From Heloderma charlesbogerti (Eukaryota; Chordata; Lepidosauria; Squamata; Helodermatidae), in NCBI GenBank assembly GCA_026122225.1, contig JANEZZ010000800.1, positions 372,001 through 436,000 of the forward strand: DNA of 64,000 nucleotides, read 5' to 3'. Under the pieces are notes generated by a model, which ran no database searches, was not told the origin of the DNA, and saw nothing but the letters and a program-made list of their open reading frames with translations. Below are positions 24,097-39,000 of this stretch, piece by piece. How positions within the stretch are numbered: the stretch's first letter is position 1; every line of letters begins with the position of its first letter. Position numbers and translations under genes: made by a program.

Positions 24097-27000
24097 TGCA
24101 CAGAAAGGATATTGTGCAATAGGACAGAAAAGAAGGCTGGAAGACTTGAATCACATCTGTTAAAGTTAGCCATTCCCCTTATAATAATGCAATGTTCTGA
24201 ACATAGAAGGAGGTTAGTAAAGATATGGAGAACATTCTCGTTTGCCTTGATTTCCAATAGAAATCCCTCCTTTGAATGCTTGTTTACTTTGATAGTATTA
24301 CAGCTTTTTATAACAGAGATATTTGCTTATTATGAGAAAACTGAATTCAGTGTTGTTTTAAGACTGGCATCCTTTGTCAATTAGATGTGTAACACCTGAA
24401 TATTTGATTTCACTATAGCAAAATTCAGGAGCAGAAGTAGAGGTGCCAGTTGTATGATACAGAGTTGATAGCCTTGGACATGATCTTGTTACAACATAAA
24501 TGTATGAGCCAGACAAAGACTGGGAGACAGTAAGCTTTGTCCTCCTTTAGCCAGATAGAAAGTGGAATGACAGAGAGATTAAAAGATTTACTTCACAAGG
24601 AGGTTATGATCCAGACAGGAAATAGTCCTGGATCTTTTGATTGTCAGTCATTTTATATATAAGGGCTGTCCTAATAGGTCAGTTCATTGTCCCATCTAAC
24701 CCTGCAGACTGCCTCAGCAGAGGCCATTTCAGAGAAATCACAACACAAAGCAAAACAAAGGGAACTAGAAGTCTTTTTGAAACTACTAAACTAGTTTCCT
24801 CTGTTTCTCTGGGGTTCAGCATATAACTAGACCAGGTAGTATTACATGTGTGTTCCGGGAGGGGGAGGGCACCCAGTGTCTGTTGCTAGGAAACCTAAAT
24901 TCTGTTTGAAAAACACCACAGTTTGCATCAAAAATGTTCTTAATTGCAATAGGGTAAAACGTTTTTTTGAAGTGTTCATATTGGCCAGCAAACTGTGGTT
25001 CCCGTATCCTTAATAGTCAGAACTTCATGTATTTGCTAGCATTTATAAAACATGTTTCTTAAAAAAAACTTCTTTACTTTTTAGGAAAGTACTTGGTCAG
25101 CGTAAACTAGGGAGTTTACAACAGTCACTGAAAATAACTCATTAATTGAAAATGATAGGATAGCTTGGCTTATCCATCCTGAAGAATATCACAGGAGAAA
25201 AGAGTTGTAAAATGTCAGTAAAACCACTAATCAATAAAACTACTGATTTTTATATTTCACTATTTTTTTCTCCCACTCTCACACCTCAATCCTGTCCGTG
25301 ATCCAGACAGGGGTATACAAATATATACCAAATTTTCATAGAGTTCTCTGCTCAAAACTCCTAAACTGCTTTTTGAATTCTCATGTTCAAAAAGCAATAT
25401 GTGTATCTGGTATGCATGAGTAAGTAGTGCCCATGGAGCAGGCTTTCTTCCCTCCCTTATTTCCACATTTATAAAGATCTCAAGTCAAAATACATAAATG
25501 TGTATGTGTTTTAAGCTCAGGAATGTTTGAAGAACTATTTGGGTTCTGTGATGGCATCTTCTGGATAGGCACAGCTGGGAATAATGGCCATTATAAGAAA
25601 ACTTTATTTCCTTTGTTGCAATCTGGATAGAGATTTTTGACAGTAACATTAATTGACAGAAACTTTAACAAAACTGTTTATTTAGATCCTGTGATAGGCC
25701 CCACATGATGGCCATTTTAATCACAGCATGTGGTGTCTGGTTATGATGTGGTAAGCCATTAGAAAGAAGGTAATTTCATGTAGGTACTAGGGCAAACATT
25801 GAAAAATAAAGCTTTGTTCTATGAAGGCAAAGTTGCCCCATTTACGTAGTGAAGCCCTCTGCCTGAATAGTTTTCCAAGCAATAGCAATGACCACATGCT
25901 GAAATGTAAAATGGCAGCATTAACACACAAGCCAGCCTTAACTCATCCAAGTAAGACACCCCTATGATTAACCAAAGCGTATTCATTTTATAGTATTTGC
26001 TTCTACAACTTATTCCTGCTTTAATAGGAAAACAAGCCTATTGGGTTTAACGTCCAGCAGCTGGTGGTAACAGACAAGGATTCTTCCCACAATGGACCAC
26101 CTTTCCTTTTCACCATTGTGAGTGGAAATGAAGACAATGCTTTTGAGCTTAATCAACAAGGAGTACTTGCAACTGCTATTCAACTAAAACGCAAAGTGAA
26201 GGATCATTATTTTCTTCATATTAAGGTATAAAGTGCTGTAATATATGCTTGAAATATATTGGAATCCCTTTGCTGCTGTTGGTAGCGGTCGTATGTATTT
26301 AATGACATCTGTAAGTGCTGCTGTATATTCCAAGTGGTGATTTAGTTTGGAGTGCAGAAATCACTTTTTCTAATCTGGAGGGCCTTCATGATGGCTATAA
26401 TGAAACCTACCACTCCCCAACACTCTAGCCCAAGGGATGTTACAGTACATTACCCAAGTGCTCCTTCCCATGATTGATGGGCAGATCATCTGCACAAATA
26501 ATCGCTGAAGTGCACGGTGTAACATTGGAGCAATGAACTCACATGATGACATCCCAGCTTCTGTTCTGCAAACTGGAAAATGGTAGGTTGCTCCAGACTT
26601 AGCACTGCTCATGTTGGGTAGACACCAGTGGTTGTTTTAACAAGTGGACCAACTTTTATTCATGGGAACCACCTCTTAAGTCACAGAGTCAGAAGCACCA
26701 AAATAGAGGCCAAACCCTTCACCCAGTTCAAGCCGAAATCTGGAGGAAGGGAGGGGAGGAAATTCCTACCTGACCCCAAAACAGATGGCTTCAGATTTTG
26801 TGGGAGTATTTAGTAACATTTTTAGGGAATTGTGATTGCATAACTTGTAAGTATATCAAGAATTTCATTTGTTGAATAGTTTGATGTGTGACTCATTGAG
26901 TCCGAAAATTGAATGGTGTTATTTGAATTTTGAAGGGGGAAAGTGTTTCAAGTGCCATCTGCTGTTTGAAATTGGCTACTTCGTAGCTGACATTTTCTAT

Positions 27001-30000
27001 TGAAGTCCAGAACATCCTAAATTACTGGATGCCCAGAAACTTAAGGTTTGGGTGCAAAAATGTATTCCAAAATCAAATTTTATTCCAGAATTGTGTTCCT
27101 GTTTCAAAACAGATATAACTTTTACGTAGTAGCTTGTTTAATATAATTTTATCCCATCATTCTAAAATAAATGATCTTAATGCTGTGTTAAAACTGTCTT
27201 GAAGGGGCAATTGCTCTGTTCTGTCAACATAGGCTCAGTTACACATATAGGGAACTCCTGCATATACGTAAGCTCTCATTTTAATGGTCGGAGGAGCTGC
27301 ATGCACAAGGGAAATACGTACACTGATTGGAGGTGTTCATTGCAATGAATATGGAAACTCTTGTAAATAGAGGGTATTACATGCATACAGCTGAGACCTT
27401 GGAACGGGCACCAGCTGCACTCCATTGCTGACTCCACATACACAAATGGATTTCTCCCATTTTCAGCTGTGACGATGGGAAGGCCCCTGCATGCTTGCCA
27501 TGCTCTGTGCCCTACATAGACCAGGGATGGTGCATATTTCAGGCTTATAGGATCTGCTTTGTTTTGGTTTCTTTTGCAAAAACCTCAAGATCCACCAGTG
27601 AAACCCAAATGCAAAATAGTGGCTATGCGGCCAGACTTACTTAGAATTAATGACCAGGGTACATCTGAGCGCTTGTGCGGTCCTGGAATTTGTTTTCAAT
27701 ATGAGAACAGAGCTTTGCCCACAAACTCATTCCTGGTTTTTCCCCAAGCAGTCTTCATTTCAGCAGCCTAATTTGGTCGAGGAGACTTTTGCATTTGGTG
27801 CTATTCTTAAACAACTGGGAATCAGAAACCCTTACTGACCTATTGCAAATTACCCAAAGATCTACCTTCTTCCCACCACTGCCATTGACCACTTTTTAGA
27901 AATTCTGCAATAGTGAGAAATCTACACATTCATGGATGGTTCTTGGATGCAGTCCAGAAATTGAAAGCAAATTGCATTATTTTAAAATGACAGTTCTTTG
28001 CTATTCCCCGGTAATCGTGCTGCCAAGTTGCTGATGCATAAGACCTTCACCTCTTTAACAATTACCTGCACTGTATAATGCTTCTAGTTAAAAGCTGAGC
28101 AGAAATTCTTTGTTCATTTACTGTTTCCTACTAGGTGGCTGATAATGGAAGACCTCAGTTGTCATCTTTGACTTACGTTGACATTAGAGTTATTGAGGAA
28201 AGCATCCATCCTCCAGCAATTCTACCCTTAGAAATCTTCATCACAGCCTTTGGGGAAGAATATTCTGGTGGTGTCATTGGAAAAGTGCATGCAACTGACC
28301 AAGATGTTTATGACACTTTAACGTACAGTCTGGATCCCAAGATGGAATCCCTGTTCTCTGTCTCTAGTGCAGGTGGCAAACTGATTGCTCACAAAAGGCT
28401 AGACATAGGGCAGTACCTCCTGAATGTTACTGTGACAGATGGAAAATTTACTACTGCAGCTGTCATCACAGTACATATCAGACAAATCACACGGGAATTG
28501 CTGAACCATAGCATAGCTATCTGTTTTGCCAACCTTGCTCCAGAGGAATTCATTGGTGACTATTGGCGCAATTTCCAAAGAGCCTTAAGAACATTCCTAG
28601 GAGTGAGAAGAAGTGACATACAGATCATTAGCTTGCAACCCTCTGATCCTCCATCAAACCTTGATGTACTGCTGTTTGTTGAAAAGTCTGGTAGTCCTCA
28701 GCATTCAACCAGAGCTCTGATCCACAAGATAAACTCCTCTGTGGCTGACCTTGAAGAGATTTCAGGTGTCCGGATACTTAACGTTTTCCACAAGCTCTGT
28801 TTGGGCCTGGATTGCCCTTGGAGATTTTGTGAAGAAAAAGTGACTGTGGATGAGAATATCATGTCAACCCACAGCACTGCCAGGCTAAGTTTTGTCACAC
28901 CACATCACCACAGAACTGCCATTTGTCTCTGTCAAGGTAAAGAAAACATGCCTGGTAGGAAGAAATATGGTGTCAGGATTTAGTAGTTAAAAGTTTAAAA
29001 AGTAGTAGTAGTAGTAGTTATTTTATATTTATATCCCGCCTTTTTTTCCTCTTGCAAGGAACCCAAGGTGGATTACATAGTCTCCCTCCTCTCCGCTTTA
29101 TCCTCACAACAAGCCTGTGAAGTAGGTCAGGCTGAGAGTCAGTGACTGGCCCAAAGTCACCCAGTGAGCTTCATGGCTGAGTGGGGACTTAAACTTGGGT
29201 CTCCCGAGTCCCAGTCCAGCACTCTAACCACTACACCACACTGGCTCTCAGAATACAGAAATCAGCTTCATTATACTTTTTACTTTAAGGCCCCAGTTCT
29301 AAGCATAACGGGTTCATGTGTGAGGGAAGAAGTGGGGACCTCTTGGCTCATCCTCTTAGTTCTTGCAATGTAAGAGAGCTCTCAAATGCTTACGAGTCCC
29401 TTTTTTCGTACCAAAATCTTTTGAGGGGTTTCATGGCCAACAATTGTGCAGCAAATCAGCACAGCCATTAAGGGAGAATATTCTAACAGTATCATTGAAA
29501 AAATGCACACCCTTGAAAATTTGGATTACTGACCTTAAGGGATATGAAGACAGTTAAAATGTATATGGATATACCTAGGTAACGTAAAATAATTGTATCA
29601 TACTGTCTGGAAAAAAGAGCTCATTGTCAGATGTGCAGTTCTCCTAGCAGGAGCTGAAATTACAGCAGTTTAGAAATTCCATATCTCCTGTAATTTCTTG
29701 CTGCCTGGCTCATTTCCTTGTCACCTGCTTTAACACATCTATCATTTTCATCATCTGTTGTGCCTGAGCAAAATTAGGCTTTAACACTGTCTGTGAAGAA
29801 GGGGGTAAAACTAAAGCCTTGTTTTCGTACATATTTTGCAGAAGGAAGGTGCCCCCTTGTGAACACTGCCTGTGAGGGAAATCCATGCCCTGAAGGTACT
29901 GAGTGCATAGCAGATCCTAGAGAAGGAAAGCACACTTGTGTTTGTCATGGAAGCAATACTGCCCAGTGCCCTGGTAAGATTTTAACTCTTATTATTCTTT

Positions 30001-33000
30001 TGGCTGAAGGCTATTGCCTTTTCACACAGACATGCAATTTTGAACCATATCTTGCTTGTCTGTTTTCTTTGTTTAAGTATCAGCGGGACCAGCTGTGACT
30101 TTTACTGGAAGCAGCTATGTGAAGTATCGCCTCATGGAAAATGAAAACAAGGAAGAAATGAAGCTCACTATGAGGCTCAGAACATACTCTACCCATGCAG
30201 TTGTCATGTATGCCCGAGGAACAGACTATAGTATTTTAGAGGTATGTAGTTCCAAATGCTAAACACCTTTAATTATCATGGAAAGCTACTTCACACTTGC
30301 TTTTAAATCTAATTTACATCTAAACTGTTGCAGACTTAGAATGATTGATTTAATTCCACTCAGTGATATAAAAGTTGTAATTGGAACATGCTGTGGTCAC
30401 TGTATTAAGCAGATAAAAGACACTAAACGTTTAGCAAATCTGTGCCTGAAAACTGTACTTTAACTTCCCAGCTGCTAACAATTTATAGGAAAATGTACAC
30501 CAAGTAAATTGTCTTTATTTTAAGGAGGACCGTTAGAAGGTTTTGGTGTAAATTGAGAGAGAGAAAATAAAGACACAGAAAGGAGGATATGTCCCGTAAT
30601 AACTGGGGATTGAAGATGTATATTTAAAGCATCAGCCATTTCCACTTAGTCAAAAATCCGGTCAATTTTTAAGCATTTACAAAGTATTGTGTTTAATAAT
30701 CATAATAATCCCTTATTCTATTAGAGGAAGAAATAACACAAAGCACTCTTAAGTCAAAGAGTTTATTCACATGCCAACCATAGATGTGTTCAAGATACAT
30801 GAATAAAACACTCAGCAACATTTACACCAGTACTTTGTGTAACTTAACTGGAAGCATCTATTTATGTGTATGGTAAATTCCTTTTCATTGGATGATTCTG
30901 GTTTGTATTTGTTTCACGCATGCTGATGTGTATGGGCTAATATATAGTAGCAACCATATAGCAGCCATAGACAACTGGGTACCGTCCATATGCTTTGGAT
31001 GACGACTCCCATAATGCCTGTCCATTGGCCCTACTGGCTGGGGCTTATGGGAGTTGCAGTCCGAAATACCTGTAAGGCACTAGGTTGCCTAACCTTGCTA
31101 TATAGTGACCCATGTATCCATACACGCTGCTGTCTCTGACAGCCACTGCGAAGATGCTCAAGCACCCCTTATCCAGCATCACCATGGGGTGGGTAGGGAG
31201 GAAAGGTGCTTTCACTTTGCATGCTGCAGTTTGATGTCGTAGTGGTGGCAGCTGGAGATGGGCGTACACTGGGACCTTAATGGCGAATTGAGCCAGTAGT
31301 GTATATTAATGTATGTATGTATTGCTTTTCTTCTTTGCTTAGATCCATCACGGGAGGCTGCAGTACAAATTTGACTGTGGAAGTGGTCCTGGAATTGTGT
31401 CTGTGCAGAGCATTCAGATCAACGATGGCCAGTGGCATTCAGTGTCCCTTGAAGTTGATGGGAACTATGCCAAGCTAATTCTGGACAGGGTGCACACTGC
31501 ATCTGGTATTGCTCCCGGTACTCTAAGGACACTGAACCTAGACAACCACGTATTTTTCGGTGGTCACATTCGGCAGCAGGGTGCAAGGCTTGGAAGAAGC
31601 CCCCAGGTTAGCAATGGCTTCAGAGGCTGTATGGATTCCATTGTACTTAATGGTCAAGAATTACCCCTAAACAGCAAACCGCGGAGTTATGCTCACATGG
31701 AAGAATCTGTGGATGTATCTCCTGGATGTTTACTGACTACTACAGAGGATTGTTCAAGTAGTCCATGCCAGAATGGGGGCATTTGTAATCCACTACACAA
31801 TGGAGGTAATTGTTCTTCATAATATTTGTTTCAAATTATGTAGTACTGTTTTGGTGGTCAAATTGATGACATGGTGGCCAGGGTACTAATTCTGTCTAAT
31901 TGAGAGTATGCTAGCAGCTGGCTTTCACTCTCCTCATTTCTTTATCCCCACGCAAACTTCCATCTAGTATAGGTGTTGTATGTTGAGTTTTTGTATTTCA
32001 GTGTAACTGTAGTATGTCTTAACGTTCTCTGGATTGCGACGCATAAGTGTTATTGGAAAATTTTGTTTCCATGCATGACATGTATTTTTTTGTTTAATAT
32101 GCCTAGTGGCTTAATTTTTATACTGCGTTTTTCATTGCAGGTTATTATTGTAAGTGTGCAGCTTTATTTATGGGCACACATTGTGATGTAAGTGTCAATC
32201 CGTGTGCTTCCAACCCTTGCCTTTATGGTGGCACTTGCATTCCCGTTAACAATGATTTTATCTGTCAGTGCAGAGGATTGTACGCAGGTCAAAGGTATGG
32301 CTTCTTCGCTAACTATTTAAAATACAATTTCATCTACAGTATTTTTTTCCGAAGTATGCTCTGTCTATTTCCTTTGTGGCTGTTCACTTTGTGTGAGCAT
32401 TCTTTGAGCGAATTTCACACATTGCATTTATATATGTGTAAAACCGTTTGAAAACATAAAGGGTGAACAACGAGTGAGGAAAGACTTGTATCTACAAACA
32501 CATGTATCATACACATGCATTAGAAAGCCAAGATTGACTGTGTCCCCTTGTTGAGTGCACTTGTTACTAGCAATCCCAGGTTTATCCTGCATAATTTTTG
32601 AAAAGGCCCTTTTTGCCCTATGATATCATGTCTACTTAGGGGGCCTGGTCCCATGGGTCTTTGAGCACATTCACAGTTATCAGCTAGAGTTTGATGTTAT
32701 CTGAGGTAATCATCGAGAGTCATGCTAATTATTACTTTGAAGATAATTGACAATATTTTTCCCCTTTTCTAGATGTCAGATTGGTCCATATTGCAAAGAC
32801 AACCCATGCAAAAACAGTGGCAAGTGTATTGATAGCTTAGATGGACCCGTTTGTGAATGTGAGGCAGGTTTTCATGGAGAGAGGTTGGTAGCTTTGTACT
32901 GTTCATAATTTTTACAAAGGTTAGCATTGTAGCATGTGTAAAAAAGTAAGTCTAGGGGGTGGGGAGGAAATTGGCACAGAATACTACCTGTATGTTTTTA

Positions 33001-36000
33001 AAATATAAGAGCCATCATGTAAGGCTACAGTATAAATTTGGCTGTAGAATTCGTCCTAGGATTGTAGAGCATTCAGATCAGTGATGTCCTTTGGCTTTAT
33101 CTATGGCAGCATGCCATCTTCATTCTGGACAAGGGTACACACTATCTGGTATTGCTCCTGGTACCCTAAGGACACTGAACCTAGACAACCATGTGTTTGT
33201 TCAGTATCTCTCTGCTAACTCTTTGGGTATAAGCTGCATTTAAAAGTTCCAAAATAGGTACAAAGGACAAATCCTCACTTACTAGGGCATGGATTACAGC
33301 TGTTTTACAGATTTTTTTCTTCTTCATTGCACTATGCCAGAATATTAAGTCTTCAGAAATACTGTTTTAGTAGGACACTGTGGAAGACAAATAATGTGAT
33401 TAGCTCTCCTTTAAGATCTCTCTTTCATCTCATCAGGCAGGGGATTTGTACTGATCATTCTGTGTTCCAGAATGATCAGTAGACTCACTAGGATTACATA
33501 GACTCGCTAGATTTACAATCCTTTTGTTTACATTTCTAAATGGAGAAATGCAGGCATTTTGAACAGGAACCAAGGGGATAATTTTGCCCTATTTTCATCT
33601 GGATAACATTTCTACAGATGACTTGCTATACCATTTTCAGATGATTTTTTTCATGAATTTGGCTTCTTTCTTTTCCCTCTCTATTTTTTTCCATTTCATG
33701 AATGGTTTTCTCAAAACATAACTACCAAACAGTAAAACAAAAGGAACCTCTCAAACTTCCTGAGTTCCAGAATTTAATGAGGTTTTGAAATGTTCTAGTC
33801 TTCTGAATGCTGCCTCAACCTGGGAGACATGGGTTGAAGTGTTACCTACCTTTACTCTGGGTTTACTGGCTGCAGCCTAGGAAACTGCATGAGCAGTTCT
33901 TATTAACTGCAGAAGACCAAGAGCCACAAACATAAGCGGTCAGTTGAAAAGACCAAGCTGTGCTTGTGATACCCACCCGTTGGATTGCAGCAAATGTGAG
34001 GCCTGAGTTACCTCCGTTCTTCATTTGTGAAACTGGGGAAAACAGTGACCTACCCCACCAAACATGAGTTAGAGCTCATCTTAGAGCCTCCTCTGTGGTG
34101 ATGATGGCAACCAAGAAGGAGTATTTGGCCACCTCGGTCATGATCTCACAGTGCTGCCCAGCGAAGTTGACCTGAGTAGTTTGGGGCCTTCTTCATCTTT
34201 GTCATCAATGGTAACAAAGTGCTTATTTGCTAAGCACTTTGCAGATGAAATTGCTTACATCTGCAACAACTTGTATGCTGCTTTGTCTGCAGTAAAGTTC
34301 ATGAATGTGTCCAGAACACCCTCTAGTTACTCAGGCCTGAGGATGTTGACCAGGTGCTTAGAGGAGTGCAGTCTCCTTAATAATTATTCACCCACCCACC
34401 CACCTTGTTTGCCACTGCAACAACAATAGCCCTTGGGGAAATTGTATTTCTGTGGGGCATCCTGACATGCTACATAGTAGCACATCAGGCACTGGAGAGG
34501 GGAATGGGAGTAACCTCCCTCCTCTCACCTTTCCCCACTTGCTAGCTGTTGCACCAGTCAACAAGCCTAATAAGCAGAGTGAGAATGAAGAATGGAGTGG
34601 GAACTGGGCTGGGTGGGATACGGTAACCAGGTTCTATCCAAATTAAGATTGTCCCAGAAATAAGCCGAGCTGTTTCCTAACTTTTGTTTTCCAATTAGCT
34701 TTGCTTATTTTGAGGCCAGTGCAATATAAGCCATCAGGAGCTCAACCATCACTGGTGTTCAGCATGCTGAATAGGATTGCAGTCCCCAGTAGGATCAGGT
34801 ATTCAGCTTTGGGGCCGCTAAGATCAGGTTTTCACCTTTGGAGTGCTGGTCATATCTTTGGACACCAAAGTGGCATCTATGGCATGAAACACCTTCCACC
34901 AGCTTAAGCACCAAAGGAGGCACCTCCTGGAAAAGTTCCTACAGTTATCCATGCTCTGGTAACTTTCCATTTGGACTACTCCGTTGTATGTGGGGTTGCC
35001 TTTGAAGATCATTTGGAAACTACTTGATTCAAAATACAGCAGTTTGGTTACAGATTGAGACTGGGCAAATGGAGCATACCTTGCCAGTCTTAAAACACTA
35101 TCCAAAGTGCTGGTTTTAACCTACAAAACCCTAAATGACTTGGGACGTGGGTACCTTAAGGACCTTCTTCTCCCACGTGAACCTACCTGTGTATTCAGAT
35201 CATCCTCAAACACCCTTCTCCAGGTCCATCTACCTTTGGAGACGAGATGATTGGTGACTTGGAGACAGGGCCTTTTTGGTTGTAGCACCCCAGTTTTGGA
35301 GGTTTCTTCCTAGCAGCTTTCTACCATTTCCTTTCAGCTCCAGGTGAAGTCCTTTTTATTTGCTCAAGCCTTTTAGATCTGTTGGTTTAAATTCTATTTT
35401 AAGAGTGAGTCATTCTGCCTACTCTGCTGCCTAATTTATTGTGGTGTGTTATTTATTTGGATTGTTTTATTGTTTTAGATGTTTTGTACGCTGTCCTGGG
35501 AGTCCTTTGGGCTGAAGACTATATATTAAATGTTTCAAATAAAATAAATATAACTTCCCTGGTCCCTATAAAAATTGGTGCATCCTACTTTATAAAGTTG
35601 TTGTGAGGATGAAAGAAAAGGACAATGTGTGCTCCCCTAAGGTCCTTGGAGGAAGGGCTAGATTTAAAAAAATGAAAGTAATATTCATAATAAGGAATGG
35701 AATTGGCACGTGGCATTCCAGATTCCAAATGAAAATAATTCACGCTGTTTATGACGTGGAAAAATTATGTGTGACGATGTTATAAATATATGCTGCACTC
35801 TCCCATATTTATAAACTTGTGACTGGATAACATGGTGTCAGTAATTGCTGTGCCTCAGCTCTTCATGTTTCTTACAGGTGCCTGACCGACGTTGATGAAT
35901 GCATAGAAAACCCATGTCAGAACAGTGCTGTCTGTGAGAATACATACGGTGCATACCACTGTAATTGCAGCCATGGATTTGGAGGAAAACATTGTGCCGA

Positions 36001-39000
36001 GGTTCTTAATAAATATGTTTCAACCTCTTGGAACATCAGCTTAGCAGAAGTCTTTGGAATTATCGTTTTCATAGTGGTAGTCTTCATACTGGTTGGAATT
36101 TTTGTTTTCTGCCGCCGAGTAATCAGAAGGAAGAGGAAACGCCAGCCAGAACCAGAAGACAAACATCTGGGAACAACAACAGCATTCTTACAAAGACCAT
36201 ACTTTGATTCAAAACTGAATAAGAACATTTATTCTGACATTCCTCCCCAGGTGCCTGTTCGTCCCATTTCATATACTCCAAGCATTCCAAGTGACTCCAG
36301 GAACAACCTGGACAGGAATTCTTTTGAGGGTTCCACTATTCCAGAGCATCCAGAGTTCACCACTTTTAATCCAGATTCCGTGCATGGCCACCGGAAAGCA
36401 GTGGCTGTCTGCAGCGTAGCCCCTAATTTGCCTCCCCCACCTCCATCCAATTCACCATCAGACAGTGACTCAATACAAAAGCCCAGCTGGGACTTCGATT
36501 ATGACAGTAAGCCACCTCCTCTTTTTGTATGGAAAGTGTTTTGCTGATTGGATGTTGAGGTACTTTTGGAAACGAGTGGTGTGGATCCAGAGATGTAAAA
36601 TAAGGTCTCACCAGCAGTCATTTAGAATTCAAGCTAAACAACAAGTAATATGATTTTTTTGTTTTATCTGTGATATTACTCCATAAATAATCATTTCCTC
36701 TATTAGTGAACTCATGTGGTTGAGTGCCTTTCTGTTTGGAAATGAAATAGGACCTCTCAAAAGTAAAAGAATGATTTCTGCATACTCCGAAATCCCTAGA
36801 TATGCAGAAGTATAGAAGTTTGCACATTTTTTAGAAGTTGTAAAGAACATGTGAGCTTTCAGGGCTGACAGCATAGAGATGAAAAAATTCTGTAGTTACT
36901 CATCTCATTGTCTGGAAAGGGGACTTCCAAATTCACACTGAATGCCTGTCTTAGCTGCTACCTTTGGGGAGGGGGAGGCACACTGCTGTCTGTTAACAGC
37001 TTCAGTAAAATCCTGGATTTCTCCATTGTTTTAATGGGCAGCTCTCACCTCTGCCCTGGGGGTGAAAAAAGGAGTCTAAAGGGACTAGAAGATTGGCATA
37101 CTGTGAATCCATTAATTTAATCTATAGTTTAGAGCAGTTGAGACTCCGAATGCTAGAAATGGAGGGCAGCGGGGAGTGAGAAAAATTGCTTACGTGGGAC
37201 CCTAGCTGATTTATATCCTGGGCCAGAGTGGGGATATGGTTGGAAGGATGTATGCCATAAAGTTAAAGAACTCGCTTCCTTGCGCTACGTGGGGATGTTT
37301 CAGGTGGAAGGAAAAGAAAAAGGAACCCTTTTCCCTTTCTCACTCTCCAGAGGCAACGGCTTCCCTCCCACCCTATTCAGCTTAGGTTTGGAACTGGCAG
37401 TCACCCAAACCTAAGCCCTCTAGTGCTACAAAGCACAGCAGGAGGAGGACCTTGGGGGAGGTAGGGGGAGAGAAAAAATAAAGTGTCCTTTTTCTCTACC
37501 CTTTCCCTTCTCAACCTTCCCCCACCTCAAGGCTAGAACATCACTCGAGGTTTCTATTCCAGGCTGACTGGAGGCCAGAAGGAGAGCTCTCTTATGGGTG
37601 TGCCACACATATTACAATGTTTCTCACAGGCTTCACTTGCTTGACTAATCAAACCTAAGCTTTCATATTCCTAGTATCATTTTAATTGCGGAAATGTGTA
37701 CTCTGATTACCACATTAATAGTTTGGTTTTCTTTATTTTAGCTAAAGTTGTAGATCTTGATTCCTGCCTTTCAAAAAAGCCCCTGGAAGAAAAAGTTTCA
37801 CAGCCTTACAGTGCTAGAGAGAGTATGTCTGAGGTCCAGTCTCTTAGCTCATTCCAGTCAGAATCATGTGATGATAATGGTAGGTAGAAAACAAAGTGGT
37901 CTTTGTTGTTGCTCTGTCTCATCACCACATAGGTGCCTTGTGCTAATATTACCACAGTCAATAGGTATATCGTATTCTATGTGAATGTCATAGGCTAGCT
38001 TTGTAAAACATTTAAACCAATAATCATTAATGTTTAACATTTGATGTGAAGTTAATTATATTCAGATAAAATATTCCTTTGTAAAATAGTCATTATTGGG
38101 TTGTAAATGCTATTATGTGGAATAATGCAGGGAGGCTTAAAAATGTCTAAAACTGGATTACAGCTTTATTTGTTTCCTTTTCTTTTTCCTTGCTGCTACC
38201 TCAGCTCCCATATGGATCAGAGCAGTACTGAGTGAAAGCAGAGTATGAGGGACTTGCTTGTAAGTCTGATTATACTAGTAATGAAGGAAGTTGTCCAACA
38301 GGGCTTTTATTGTAACTGTGTTGCTATCTGGCTTATGCCACGATAAGGAGCAAGCGTATGCCAAACCTTTGTGTGTGACAAAAACATTCCATTGCATAGA
38401 ATCAGATCCTATTCTGTAATTAGTCAAAAAGAAACATTCCAAAAGTGGCCCTGACCCATCAAAAATACTCAGTGATTTGGTTTTTTTTTATCTGTCCAGA
38501 CTTGTCCATTAGATTATTCAATTACTGCAGAACCTACTTTCTCAGTTCTCTCTCTGTTAATAAAGTTTAGGAAGATGATTGGCTGTGATTTTTAAAATGT
38601 ATATTGTTTTGCTCATTCTCAGTTGAGATGTTGTGCCCACTAATTTCAGTGCATTAACCTGTATGTGGTCTCAACATAAAACTTCCTTTTATTACTTACC
38701 AAAAAAAGTAAGTCGTACTGATCACCAGCACTTTCAGTGAAGTGTGTGTGCCTGTGTTAATGGTTTTTAGTATGTGGTGAAAGAAACGTTTTAAAAAGCG
38801 GTAGAATAGAGGTTGTGTTTTGAAACATGTTTACTTTTAACATTGTAGCCACCACTATGCATCATTCTTTCTCTGCGGCTAGTTGGAAGTTCCAAATATG
38901 CTAGTATGATACAATGTGATAAGAAAGGAATGCAAATGTTAAATGTCATAATTGAAGGTCAATGCTGAAAATGTTATGCAGATAAAAACATGACACTTAG

